A DNA stretch of 7,694 nucleotides from an uncultured Helicobacteraceae bacterium (GTDB taxonomy: Bacteria > Campylobacterota > Campylobacteria > Campylobacterales > Sulfurimonadaceae). The stretch is from positions 1-7,694 of the forward strand of contig CAIUZU010000338.1 of assembly GCA_903903705.1 (NCBI GenBank), written 5' to 3'. The notes under the pieces were generated by a model. It did no database searches, was not told the origin of the DNA, and worked only from the letters and a program-made list of their open reading frames with translations. The translations under genes were made by a program, and so were the position numbers. Below, piece by piece: positions 1-6,109 of this stretch (positions within the stretch are counted from its first letter, which is position 1; each line of letters opens with the position of its first letter).

Positions 1-2
1 AT

Positions 3-77
3 TGCGATGAAAACACTTTTCCCAAGTTGATGATGAAACAAGATTATATAGAAAATAATAAAAAAGACGGAATATGA
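3..77 (+). CDS. C-terminal end of an unidentified upstream gene (partial)
   Basis: This frame is open from the left edge and ends at a TGA (75-77) that overlaps the ATG of the next gene in an ATGA arrangement. The 24 visible residues begin CDENTFPKLMMKQ and are hydrophilic and charged, as expected for a protein C-terminus. The 4-base overlap is typical of co-translated genes in compact Campylobacterota genomes, so it is probably the previous member of the same operon. Too little is visible to name a family. In H. pylori I recall tgt near this position, but the tail does not look clearly like Tgt and I do not assign it. Confidence 0.55.
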   Translation, partial: CDENTFPKLMMKQDYIENNKKDGI

Positions 78-1480
78 AAAAAATATTAATTATCGGTGAC
101 GGCGAAATTGCGGGACATTTTATAAGCAGAGTAATGGAGACTTACACCAGCGAAAATATCTATTATGTCATTCAAACAAAATCAGAAAAAAACAAAAATA
201 TAAATTTGCCGAGATTTAAGTTTTACGAGTTTGACCCTACTAGTTTATATAAACTATCAAATCTTCTAAAGATGGAGTTTGCTCAAGCGATTATTGCAAT
301 GGACAATCAAGCAGATGTCGAACATACCATAAAAAATATCAGAAGCATTAAAAAACAGCTACGTATCATCGTTTTAAACAAGTGGAACTTGACGAATGAA
401 GATGCAAACGTTGTTATGATTAACATGAACGAAATCCTCTCTTCCAGACTTATCGACTATCTGCCGAATGTTCCCGTAATCGCACAAAACGTAGGACTGG
501 GCGAGGGCGAAATCATGGAAGTTTTAGTTCCATTTGGAAGCTCTTTCATCTATAAACATATCGGCGTGATTGAGCAAAAAGAGTGGCGAATCGTTGCCAT
601 ATACAGAAACAGAAAACTTATCATGCCAAACCGCCGCAGAATGATTCAGCCAAACGACCTTTTACTCTTAGTCGGCGAGCCTGCCGTGTTAAAATCCGTC
701 TATAAAGCGATCAAAAGAGAACTTGGACAGTTCCCTGAACCTTTCGGCTCAAATATCTACCTATATCTGGATATGAATCTCTTAAACCTAAAAACAGTCG
801 AAAAGCTTGTGAAAAGATCTATTTTTGTACATAAAAAATTCGGACACACTTTAATCATAAAAATCGTAAATCCAAGCAATTTTGAGGTTATTTGGAAGAT
901 TAAAGAGTATCGAGATGAAAATATTATTATCGATATAAACTACGACACGGACAACATCAAAGCGAGCTTTTTTAAGGATATAAAGTTGTATCATGTAGGC
1001 TTGATAATCGTTTCAAATGATATATTTGAGGACTATGAGATGCGGACAACTCTTTATGAAGCTCAAATTCCGGTTCTGAAATTGACAAAAAAAGAGCTAT
1101 CAAGCGTAAAAGACGCTTCGATTATTTTAGGTGACAACAGAGATCTGGAGAAAATCTCATCTATAATCTTTGATATCTCCGAGCAGATGAGCCTTAACAT
1201 AGAGCTTTACAACTACCTAAACGAGCATCAAGAGGCAAAAGAACAGGTAATCGAGCACTACTACAACCTTGCTACGATTTTTTCAAAAAGTATCAAAATC
1301 ATAAAAGAGAGTGAAAATCCGATCAAAAAACTTAAAAAGAAAGAGGATTTTATACAGATCTTGCCTTTTACAAAAAAACTAACAGGCAGAAAAATCCTCT
1401 CTCTATTGACTACAGACAGCGAAAGACTCTACCACAAACTTGAAGAAAACCATCAGATTTTTATACCGGTACAGATATAG
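74..1480 (+). CDS. COG3400-type TrkA-N/RCK domain protein (putative NAD-binding potassium-transport regulator)
   Basis: 468 residues, predicted cytoplasmic, with no signal peptide or membrane span. Residues 1-130 form a Rossmann-like TrkA-N domain starting with strand KKILIIGDGEIAG; the glycines at 8, 10 and 14 give a GxGxxxG dinucleotide loop. Residues about 143-215 look like an RCK_C (TrkA-C) domain, with the typical GSSF...IG...RNRKLIMPN...I.PNDLLLLVGE pattern. Residues about 226-468 are a further alpha/beta region (strands such as NIYLYLD, TLIIKIV, NIIIDI, VGLIIV) followed by a charged helical tail; I recognise no characterised family there. Proteins with TrkA-N and RCK_C domains gate K+ channels or transporters in response to NAD(H) or other ligands, but no membrane partner is visible here. 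The start is fixed by the ATGA overlap with the upstream gene; the upstream SD is weak, suggesting translational coupling. The domain assignment is good; the K+ role is inference. Confidence 0.85.
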   Translation: MKKILIIGDGEIAGHFISRVMETYTSENIYYVIQTKSEKNKNINLPRFKFYEFDPTSLYKLSNLLKMEFAQAIIAMDNQADVEHTIKNIRSIKKQLRIIVLNKWNLTNEDANVVMINMNEILSSRLIDYLPNVPVIAQNVGLGEGEIMEVLVPFGSSFIYKHIGVIEQKEWRIVAIYRNRKLIMPNRRRMIQPNDLLLLVGEPAVLKSVYKAIKRELGQFPEPFGSNIYLYLDMNLLNLKTVEKLVKRSIFVHKKFGHTLIIKIVNPSNFEVIWKIKEYRDENIIIDINYDTDNIKASFFKDIKLYHVGLIIVSNDIFEDYEMRTTLYEAQIPVLKLTKKELSSVKDASIILGDNRDLEKISSIIFDISEQMSLNIELYNYLNEHQEAKEQVIEHYYNLATIFSKSIKIIKESENPIKKLKKKEDFIQILPFTKKLTGRKILSLLTTDSERLYHKLEENHQIFIPVQI

Positions 1481-1552
1481 TAAAAACAGTTAAAGGGACT
1501 TGGAATTATACGAAGATAAATCATCGCCTCCGACTTACGGCTTTTTTGGAAG

Positions 1553-1575
1553 CGAGGTTTTAACCTCGTCTTTTG
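1553..1575 (+). terminator. Possible intrinsic terminator after the COG3400 gene
   Basis: CGAGGTT (1553-1559) and AACCTCG (1562-1568) form a perfect inverted repeat, realistically a 6-bp stem with a TTTA tetraloop, followed by TCTTTT. It lies about 75 bases after the stop. Just upstream, CCG/CGG (1530-1532 and 1538-1540) with a T6 run (1542-1547) is a second, weaker terminator-like element. The T-tract after the main stem is short, so the hairpin may instead be part of a dispersed intergenic repeat. No equivalent U-tract is seen for the minus strand. Confidence 0.4.
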
Positions 1576-1612
1576 GCTAAGTAAAAAACAAGAAATAAGT
1601 AACAATCTTAAG

Positions 1613-1640
1613 TTCAATTGAATATTTGAATAAGTACAAT
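1613..1640 (+). promoter_or_regulatory. Candidate promoter for the multicopper oxidase gene
   Basis: TACAAT at 1635-1640 matches the sigma-70 -10 consensus at five of six positions. TTCAAT at 1613-1618 is a poor -35, 16 bases upstream; promoters in this phylum often lack a clear -35. If used, it gives a leader of about 130 bases that includes the hairpin at 1708-1734. In AT-rich DNA such matches arise by chance, so this is only a candidate. Confidence 0.25.
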
Positions 1641-1707
1641 GTAGAGATAAATTATTCCGTTTAAACTTGTTATGGTTTGAGTTGAGGCTTACAAATTTTG
1701 CAAATAC

Positions 1708-1734
1708 AAGATTTGAAGTCAGTGCTTCAATCTT
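1708..1734 (+). promoter_or_regulatory. Bulged hairpin in the leader of the oxidase gene
   Basis: AAGATT-T-GAAG (1708-1718) pairs with CTTCAATCTT (1725-1734): ten base pairs with one bulged T (1714) and loop TCAGTG. It is followed by TAAAAGG rather than a T-run, so it is not a terminator. It ends about 45 bases before the oxidase start. It could be an mRNA structure affecting stability or translation, or a DNA-level dyad for a regulator. I do not recognise it as a known riboswitch or as a CueR- or CsoR-type operator. Confidence 0.4.
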
Positions 1735-1767
1735 AAAAGGTGTGTTACTCTTAAAAGAAATTATATT

Positions 1768-1773
1768 AGGAGA
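1768..1773 (+). promoter_or_regulatory. Strong ribosome binding site of the oxidase gene
   Basis: AGGAGA lies 6 bases before the ATG at 1780. It is among the strongest SD sequences in the window and fixes the start, which also gives a complete Tat/lipoprotein leader. Most neighbouring genes have weak SD sequences and rely on coupling, so this gene appears to be translated independently. Confidence 0.75.
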
Positions 1774-1779
1774 AAAAAG

Positions 1780-3294
1780 ATGGATAGAAGATACTTCTTG
1801 CATTTTTCAGTGCTTACGGCAGGATATTTGTTAACAGGGTGTGAAGAACGTGGTACTACTGATAAAAAGAAACCACAAAAACCACCAGAAGTCGGTTCAA
1901 CTTTAGAGAAGATTTCAGTACAAGAAGAAAAGGTGTTTGAAAAGTTTATCCCTTTCACACAAAAACTAAAAATTCCCGATGAAATAAACTTCTCTAAGGT
2001 CGACAAGACTCTATTTACGGCACAAAAAAGTAAAATCAATCTTTTTTTGGATGCTAAAACAGATGTATTGACTTTTCAGGGAGATCTGCCTAACCCCACG
2101 ATCCGAATCAGTAAAGGTGGCACCTTTAATCTCGATTTTACCAATAATCTTGCTGATCCGACCATTATCCATTGGCATGGACTTATCGTGCCAGAGGAAA
2201 TGGATGGACATCCTAAAGATGCTATTTCTACCAATCAAAGCAAACATTATAGTTATCCGGTTGAGCAAAATGCGGGTACATACTGGTACCATACCCATCC
2301 TCACGGCAGAGCGGGAGAGGAGATTTATCATGGATTGTCCGGACTATACATTATAGAGGATAAGAAAGAGGATTATCTTAATCTTCCAAAAGATGAGTTT
2401 GAAGTTCCTCTGGTCATACAAGACAGAAGGTTTGATAAGAAACGTCAACTGTTGTATAAAAACCCTAAATTTCCACCGGACAACAACGGTGTGATTGGTG
2501 ATGTGATACTCGTTAATGCTACGCCGCTTCCTTATCATGAAGTAAAAACTGGAAAATACCGTTTAAGAATTCTTAACGGATCAAGTGTCAGAACATACAA
2601 GTTGGCATTTGACACGATTGAGCGATTTTTATTGATAGGTACTGATGCCGGTTTACTAGAAGAACCTGTGAGCGTGGAAAGTGTTGTTTTGAGTGTTGCA
2701 GAACGGGTTGATATTATCGTAGATTTCAAAGATAAACAAGTAGGTGATAAAGTTATACTAAAGACACTTGGTTTCAAAGATGGAAATAATTTTGGACTGA
2801 ATCCGGACTATCCCGGCTTTGACGCCGTTATGGATATCATGCAGTTTCACATCACAGAGGACTTCAAAGACACAAGCGTACTCCCTAAGAAGCTAGTAAG
2901 TATACCAAGAATGAAAGAGTCTGAAGCGGTTAAAACCAGAAGAATTACGATGGAGGTTATCTCCGGAGGTATTTGGACGCTCGATAAGAAGCCTTATGAT
3001 ATGCACCGCATTGATCAAAGAGTGAAGTTGGGTAGTACTGAGATCTGGGAACTCAAAAACAGTATTCATATGGCACACCCTTTTCATATACATGGTGTTC
3101 GTTTTCAAGTACTTGATCGAGATGGGAAGATGGCTTTTCCCACTGATAAAGGGTGGAAAGATACAGTGATTGTTATGCCTAATGAAATGGTTCGCATTAT
3201 TGTGCATTTCACTATGCCTGGAATTTTTGTATATCACTGTCATATACTTGAACATGAAGATCATGCTATGATGGCAAACTTTTTAGTAGAGTGA
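1780..3294 (+). CDS. Multicopper oxidase, CueO/laccase-like, Tat-exported lipoprotein
   Basis: 504 residues, close to the length of CueO-type three-domain oxidases. These oxidise Cu(I), phenols or other reductants at a type 1 copper and reduce O2 to water at a trinuclear centre. All four copper motifs are present: HWHG (H131, H133), HTHPHG (H171, H173), HPFHIHG (H433, H436, H438) and HCHILEHEDHAMM (H486, C487, H488, H492, M497). The predicted T1 ligands are H433, C487, H492 and axial M497; the other listed histidines match the trinuclear set. GWKDTV (458-463) is also typical. The N-terminus reads DRRYFL (twin-arginine motif) then LTGC with C21, a lipobox, so a Tat-exported lipoprotein is predicted. 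A charged linker (22-75) precedes the first cupredoxin domain. The CueO methionine-rich insert is absent, so cuprous oxidase activity is not assured. It sits alone between long non-coding stretches with its own SD. The family is certain; the substrate is unknown. Confidence 0.95.
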   Translation: MDRRYFLHFSVLTAGYLLTGCEERGTTDKKKPQKPPEVGSTLEKISVQEEKVFEKFIPFTQKLKIPDEINFSKVDKTLFTAQKSKINLFLDAKTDVLTFQGDLPNPTIRISKGGTFNLDFTNNLADPTIIHWHGLIVPEEMDGHPKDAISTNQSKHYSYPVEQNAGTYWYHTHPHGRAGEEIYHGLSGLYIIEDKKEDYLNLPKDEFEVPLVIQDRRFDKKRQLLYKNPKFPPDNNGVIGDVILVNATPLPYHEVKTGKYRLRILNGSSVRTYKLAFDTIERFLLIGTDAGLLEEPVSVESVVLSVAERVDIIVDFKDKQVGDKVILKTLGFKDGNNFGLNPDYPGFDAVMDIMQFHITEDFKDTSVLPKKLVSIPRMKESEAVKTRRITMEVISGGIWTLDKKPYDMHRIDQRVKLGSTEIWELKNSIHMAHPFHIHGVRFQVLDRDGKMAFPTDKGWKDTVIVMPNEMVRIIVHFTMPGIFVYHCHILEHEDHAMMANFLVE

Positions 3295-3295
3295 A

Positions 3296-3313
3296 GATAA
3301 GTTTATCAATTTT
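3296..3313 (+). terminator. Weak terminator-like stem after the oxidase gene
   Basis: GATAA (3296-3300) and TTATC (3303-3307) form an AT-rich 5-bp inverted repeat followed by AATTTT, immediately after the stop codon. A stem this weak with a two-base loop would be a poor terminator, but nothing better is present before aroB, so some read-through into aroB is possible. Confidence 0.2.
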
Positions 3314-3321
3314 AAGAAGTG

Positions 3322-3345
3322 AGTGTCAAAGAAACAAGTGTCAAA
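3322..3345 (+). repeat. Two direct copies of AGTGTCAAA
   Basis: AGTGTCAAA occurs at 3322-3330 and again at 3337-3345, 15 bases apart from start to start. The second copy is the left arm of the dyad at 3336-3355. Repeated half-sites next to a full dyad are typical of cooperative binding by a dimeric regulator. Confidence 0.5.
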
Positions 3346-3355
3346 TTTAGCACTT
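3336..3355. promoter_or_regulatory. 20-bp dyad, candidate operator upstream of aroB
   Basis: The sequence AAGTGTCAAATTTAGCACTT reads as AAGTG-N2-AAATTT-N2-CACTT: all positions are symmetric except the two at each N2. It ends 17 bases before a good -10 box (3373-3378), so it covers the expected -35 region, a position where a bound regulator would block or modulate transcription. The dyad is seen directly; the operator role is inferred. It has no terminator-like T-run. Confidence 0.45.
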
Positions 3356-3372
3356 TATTAGCATATTTTAAG

Positions 3373-3378
3373 TATTAT
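3373..3378 (+). promoter_or_regulatory. Candidate -10 box for the aroB operon
   Basis: TATTAT matches the TATAAT consensus at five of six positions and lies in a very AT-rich stretch about 35 bases before the aroB start. No good -35 is visible (GCACTT at 3350-3355 with a 17-base spacer), which is common in this phylum. It is the best candidate in the 119-base gap and would drive aroB and the three genes behind it. Confidence 0.35.
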
Positions 3379-3413
3379 CTAAAATTAAATTTTTATATTT
3401 TTACGGACATATT

Positions 3414-4463
3414 ATGCAGGTACACATTTCTCTTAAAAAAGTCGTTGACGACTCTTACTTCATTACAATCGACACACTTCCAAAGCTTCACTTTGATACA
3501 AAAGTGGCGGTGGTTACCAACCAAACAGTTTCTAAATTGCATCTGGATTATCTCCTTGGCAAAATCAGTGCAAAAGAGCTTCATGTTATAGAGTTAAAAG
3601 ATGGTGAAGAGTTTAAAAATCAAGAGAGCATAGATGCTATTTTGGACTCTCTTTTTGAACACCGTTTTAATCGCAAATCTATGCTTATAGCATTTGGTGG
3701 AGGCGTTATCGGGGATATGACCGGATATGCGGCGAGCATCTACCAAAGAGGGATAGATTTTATCCAGATTCCGACTACGCTTCTCTCACAAGTAGATGCA
3801 AGTGTAGGCGGAAAAACGGGTATGAATAACAGATACGGGAAAAACCTAGTAGGTGCGTTTCATCAGCCTCGTGCAGTTTACATAGACCCATATTTTCTAA
3901 CTACTCTTCCAAGCAGAGAGTTCGGTGCAGGTGTTGCCGAGATAGTAAAAATGGCGGTAACATTTAACAAAGACTTTTTTGAATTTTTAGAATTGGCTGA
4001 TTTGAAAAATCCGCAAGTTTTGCAAGAAGCCATCAAGCAGGCAGTTCAAACTAAAGCCGATGTCGTATCGCAAGATGAAAAAGAGCAGGGCATCAGAGCG
4101 GCTCTTAACTACGGGCATACTTTTGGGCATGTCATAGAGAACGAGACGGCATACAAAGAGTTTTTGCACGGTGAAGCTGTTGCTATCGGAATGGTCATGG
4201 CAAATGAAGTGGCTCTAAAAATGAACTTAATGACGCAAGAAGAAGCCCATAGAGTCAAAATGCTTTTACAAAAGTACAATCTTCCGATAACTTATGTCAT
4301 AGAGGACGTTAAGAAATTTTATGAAGCTTTCTTTTTGGATAAAAAGAGTTCTGATGCAGCGATAACGTTTATTTTGCCTTTAGGCATCGGTGATGTCGTT
4401 ATCAGCGATAAAGTAGATGCAGGAACTATTATGTGTGTTTTAAATAAGTTTGGAAAACTCTAA
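3414..4463 (+). CDS. aroB: 3-dehydroquinate synthase
   Basis: 349 residues, normal for AroB. The enzyme converts DAHP to 3-dehydroquinate, step two of the shikimate pathway, in the cytoplasm with NAD+ and a divalent metal (Zn or Co). The N-terminal part carries the NAD-binding half, with FGGGVIGDMTGYAASIY at about 94-110; then come IPTTLLSQVDASVGGKTG (119-136) and the GKNLVGAFHQP segment. The expected metal ligands are E176 (in GVAEIVK), H235 (in YGHTFGHVIE) and H252 (in LHGEAV), with H239 as the likely catalytic histidine. The C-terminal DKK and LPLGIG pattern is also family-like. The ATG follows a weak SD (ACGGA). Its TAA overlaps the next ATG (TAATG), so it heads a coupled operon. Nothing is missing or truncated. 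Confidence 0.98.
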   Translation: MQVHISLKKVVDDSYFITIDTLPKLHFDTKVAVVTNQTVSKLHLDYLLGKISAKELHVIELKDGEEFKNQESIDAILDSLFEHRFNRKSMLIAFGGGVIGDMTGYAASIYQRGIDFIQIPTTLLSQVDASVGGKTGMNNRYGKNLVGAFHQPRAVYIDPYFLTTLPSREFGAGVAEIVKMAVTFNKDFFEFLELADLKNPQVLQEAIKQAVQTKADVVSQDEKEQGIRAALNYGHTFGHVIENETAYKEFLHGEAVAIGMVMANEVALKMNLMTQEEAHRVKMLLQKYNLPITYVIEDVKKFYEAFFLDKKSSDAAITFILPLGIGDVVISDKVDAGTIMCVLNKFGKL

Positions 4464-6109
4464 TGAAAAAAATAGTTTTTTATCTTTTTATAGTATCGTC
4501 ACTGCTTTTCTCAGACAATGCAAAGAGTGATACAAATGCTGCTAAGCAAGAGTTGGAGCAAAACCGACTTGCAGAGGAAGATCTAAAAAGAGAGAAGATT
4601 GGAAATTATATTTCTGAAATAAAAGAGATTGAACATAAGATAGCAAAAAAAGATAGCGTCTGGATGAAAAGTTATGCTTCGTATCTCACATCTCTTGAAG
4701 TTAGAGAGAGTTTGGAAGAGATAAAGAACAGAATAGAATTTCTTCAAAAAAAGAGAGATAAATCATTAAGCGAAACGGATGAACTGAGTGCTTTAATATC
4801 ACGAGAGAAGATCTTGACATCGCAAATAGAGAAGTTAAAGAAAAAAGACGGTTCTCCTTTTTCAGATCTTTTGACTCCTCCAAATATTGACGAGATTCCA
4901 TCGATTACAAACCCTTTTGATATATTTGCCGGTATTTCGCTTATCAAAACTTTGGATAAAAGTTTTGATGATTATCTTTTAAAAAAAGAGGAGCTAAAGC
5001 AGCTGGTTTCCCTTTTAAAGGCACAAGATCATATATATAAAGAGATCGCAAGTATAGACGAACAGAAGGTGCATAAAGGAGCGGCTGAGCTAAAAACAAA
5101 ACAGGTTGAGAGATTTGAATCTGCACTTGATACTATGAATGTTACGGCTGATGTTTATGAAAAAAGATTGGATGTCGTCAATGTCAATATAAACAAAGAT
5201 GTTGAGGCTCAAATATTTAAACTAGGCAAAATCGGAATTACTATTTTAATCGTTTTTGCCGTTTTCTTTTTACTCAAACTATTTGTTAAGAAGTATATAA
5301 CCGATAATGAGCGATTTTATATGGCAAATAAAGTTATCACATTTGGTAATTTTACGCTTATTATATTTATTCTGTTTTTCAACTACATAGAGAACGTCAA
5401 CTATCTAGTCACCATACTCGGGTTTGCATCAGCCGGTATAGCAATCGCTATGAAAGATTGGTTTATGAGCATTCTCGGCTGGCTTGTAATCGTTTTTGGC
5501 GGAAGCATACATGTAGGAGATAGAATCCGTGTTGATATGGACGGAACTACTTATGTCGGCGATGTTATGGATATATCACTTCTTCGTATGACTATTTTTG
5601 AAGATGTGACTCTTACGACTCTCATGGAAAACAGAAGAGCCGGCAGAATCGTTTTTATACCAAATAACTATGTATTTACAAGAATGATAGCAAACTACAC
5701 GCATAACTCACTAAAGACTGTTTGGGACGGCATAGATATTACAATCACATTTGATTCAAACCATAAAAAAGCGATGCATTTAGCCAAAGAGATAGCTAAA
5801 AAATTCTCTAAAGGGTATACCGATATCACAAGAAAACAGCTTAATAAACTAAGAAGCAACTACAGCCTTAAAAATACAAACGTAGAGCCTAGAATCTTCT
5901 CATTTATAGAGCCAAACGGCATCAAAATAAGCACATGGTATCTGACAAATGCCTATGCGACTCTAACGCTTAGAAGTGTCATCTCAACTGAGATTATAGA
6001 TGCTTTTTTGGCCGAAGATGATATCACTATCGCATATCCGACTCAAATGCTGCATCTAGAAAAAGCGGCTAAAAAAACTCCACCATTTCAAACAGAAGAA
6101 GTTTTATAG
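4463..6109 (+). CDS. MscS-family mechanosensitive ion channel with periplasmic coiled coil
   Basis: 548 residues, much longer than E. coli MscS (286). An N-terminal signal-like stretch (KKIVFYLFIVSSLLFS, about 3-17) precedes a long, highly charged helical or coiled-coil region (about 25-245), predicted periplasmic. Membrane spans follow at about 255-275 and 290-308, then a pore-lining helix at about 313-345 (GFASAGIAIAMKDWFMSILG) leading into FGGSIHVGDRIRV, the beta-domain entry characteristic of MscS. The rest (about 350-548) is the cytoplasmic vestibule region, including the FIPNNYVFTRMIANYT segment. Such channels release solutes on hypoosmotic shock. The start overlaps the aroB stop by one base (TAATG) and has little SD, so translation is probably coupled to aroB. 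I recall H. pylori HP0284 as the counterpart. MscK-like overall plan; gating ligand unknown. Confidence 0.93.
   Translation: MKKIVFYLFIVSSLLFSDNAKSDTNAAKQELEQNRLAEEDLKREKIGNYISEIKEIEHKIAKKDSVWMKSYASYLTSLEVRESLEEIKNRIEFLQKKRDKSLSETDELSALISREKILTSQIEKLKKKDGSPFSDLLTPPNIDEIPSITNPFDIFAGISLIKTLDKSFDDYLLKKEELKQLVSLLKAQDHIYKEIASIDEQKVHKGAAELKTKQVERFESALDTMNVTADVYEKRLDVVNVNINKDVEAQIFKLGKIGITILIVFAVFFLLKLFVKKYITDNERFYMANKVITFGNFTLIIFILFFNYIENVNYLVTILGFASAGIAIAMKDWFMSILGWLVIVFGGSIHVGDRIRVDMDGTTYVGDVMDISLLRMTIFEDVTLTTLMENRRAGRIVFIPNNYVFTRMIANYTHNSLKTVWDGIDITITFDSNHKKAMHLAKEIAKKFSKGYTDITRKQLNKLRSNYSLKNTNVEPRIFSFIEPNGIKISTWYLTNAYATLTLRSVISTEIIDAFLAEDDITIAYPTQMLHLEKAAKKTPPFQTEEVL

Larger units (their letters stand above)
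1481..1779. other. 299-base gene-free region upstream of the oxidase gene
   Basis: This is a long gap for such a compact genome. It holds a GC-rich stem-loop near its left end (1553-1568), a possible -10 box (1635-1640), a bulged 10-bp hairpin (1708-1734) and a strong SD (1768-1773). The first 100 bases are richer in GC than the rest, which is very AT-rich. I see no convincing coding frame, tRNA or insertion-sequence end. The minus-strand open frame across it has no recognisable domain and low-complexity content typical of non-coding AT-rich DNA. Confidence 0.6.

Noticed and set aside
1..77. Assignment of the left-edge fragment to tgt by analogy with H. pylori gene order
   Set aside because: The 24 visible residues do not clearly match a Tgt C-terminus as I know it, so naming it would rest on synteny alone.
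1481..1779. Possible insertion-sequence remnant or attachment site beside the oxidase
   Set aside because: No transposase or integrase fragment, tRNA, target duplication or matching inverted ends were found on the two sides of the oxidase gene.
1453..1803. Minus-strand open frame of 116 codons across the gap between the COG3400 gene and the oxidase gene
   Set aside because: It overlaps coding DNA at both ends, has no recognisable domain, is composed of residues expected from AT-rich non-coding DNA, and spans the hairpins and the SD of the oxidase gene.
2893..3264. Minus-strand open frame of 123 codons opposite the 3' half of the oxidase
   Set aside because: It lies antisense to the strongly conserved copper-binding region, and its sequence is fully explained as a shadow of that frame.
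3319..3360. Possible start of a CRISPR or iteron array (two AGTGTCAAA copies)
   Set aside because: There are only two short copies with a six-base gap and no further units; an operator with an extra half-site is the simpler reading.
3319..3591. Plus-strand open frame of 90 codons overlapping the start of aroB
   Set aside because: It runs out of frame through the aroB N-terminus and across the dyad and candidate promoter. It has no good SD and no recognisable motif.
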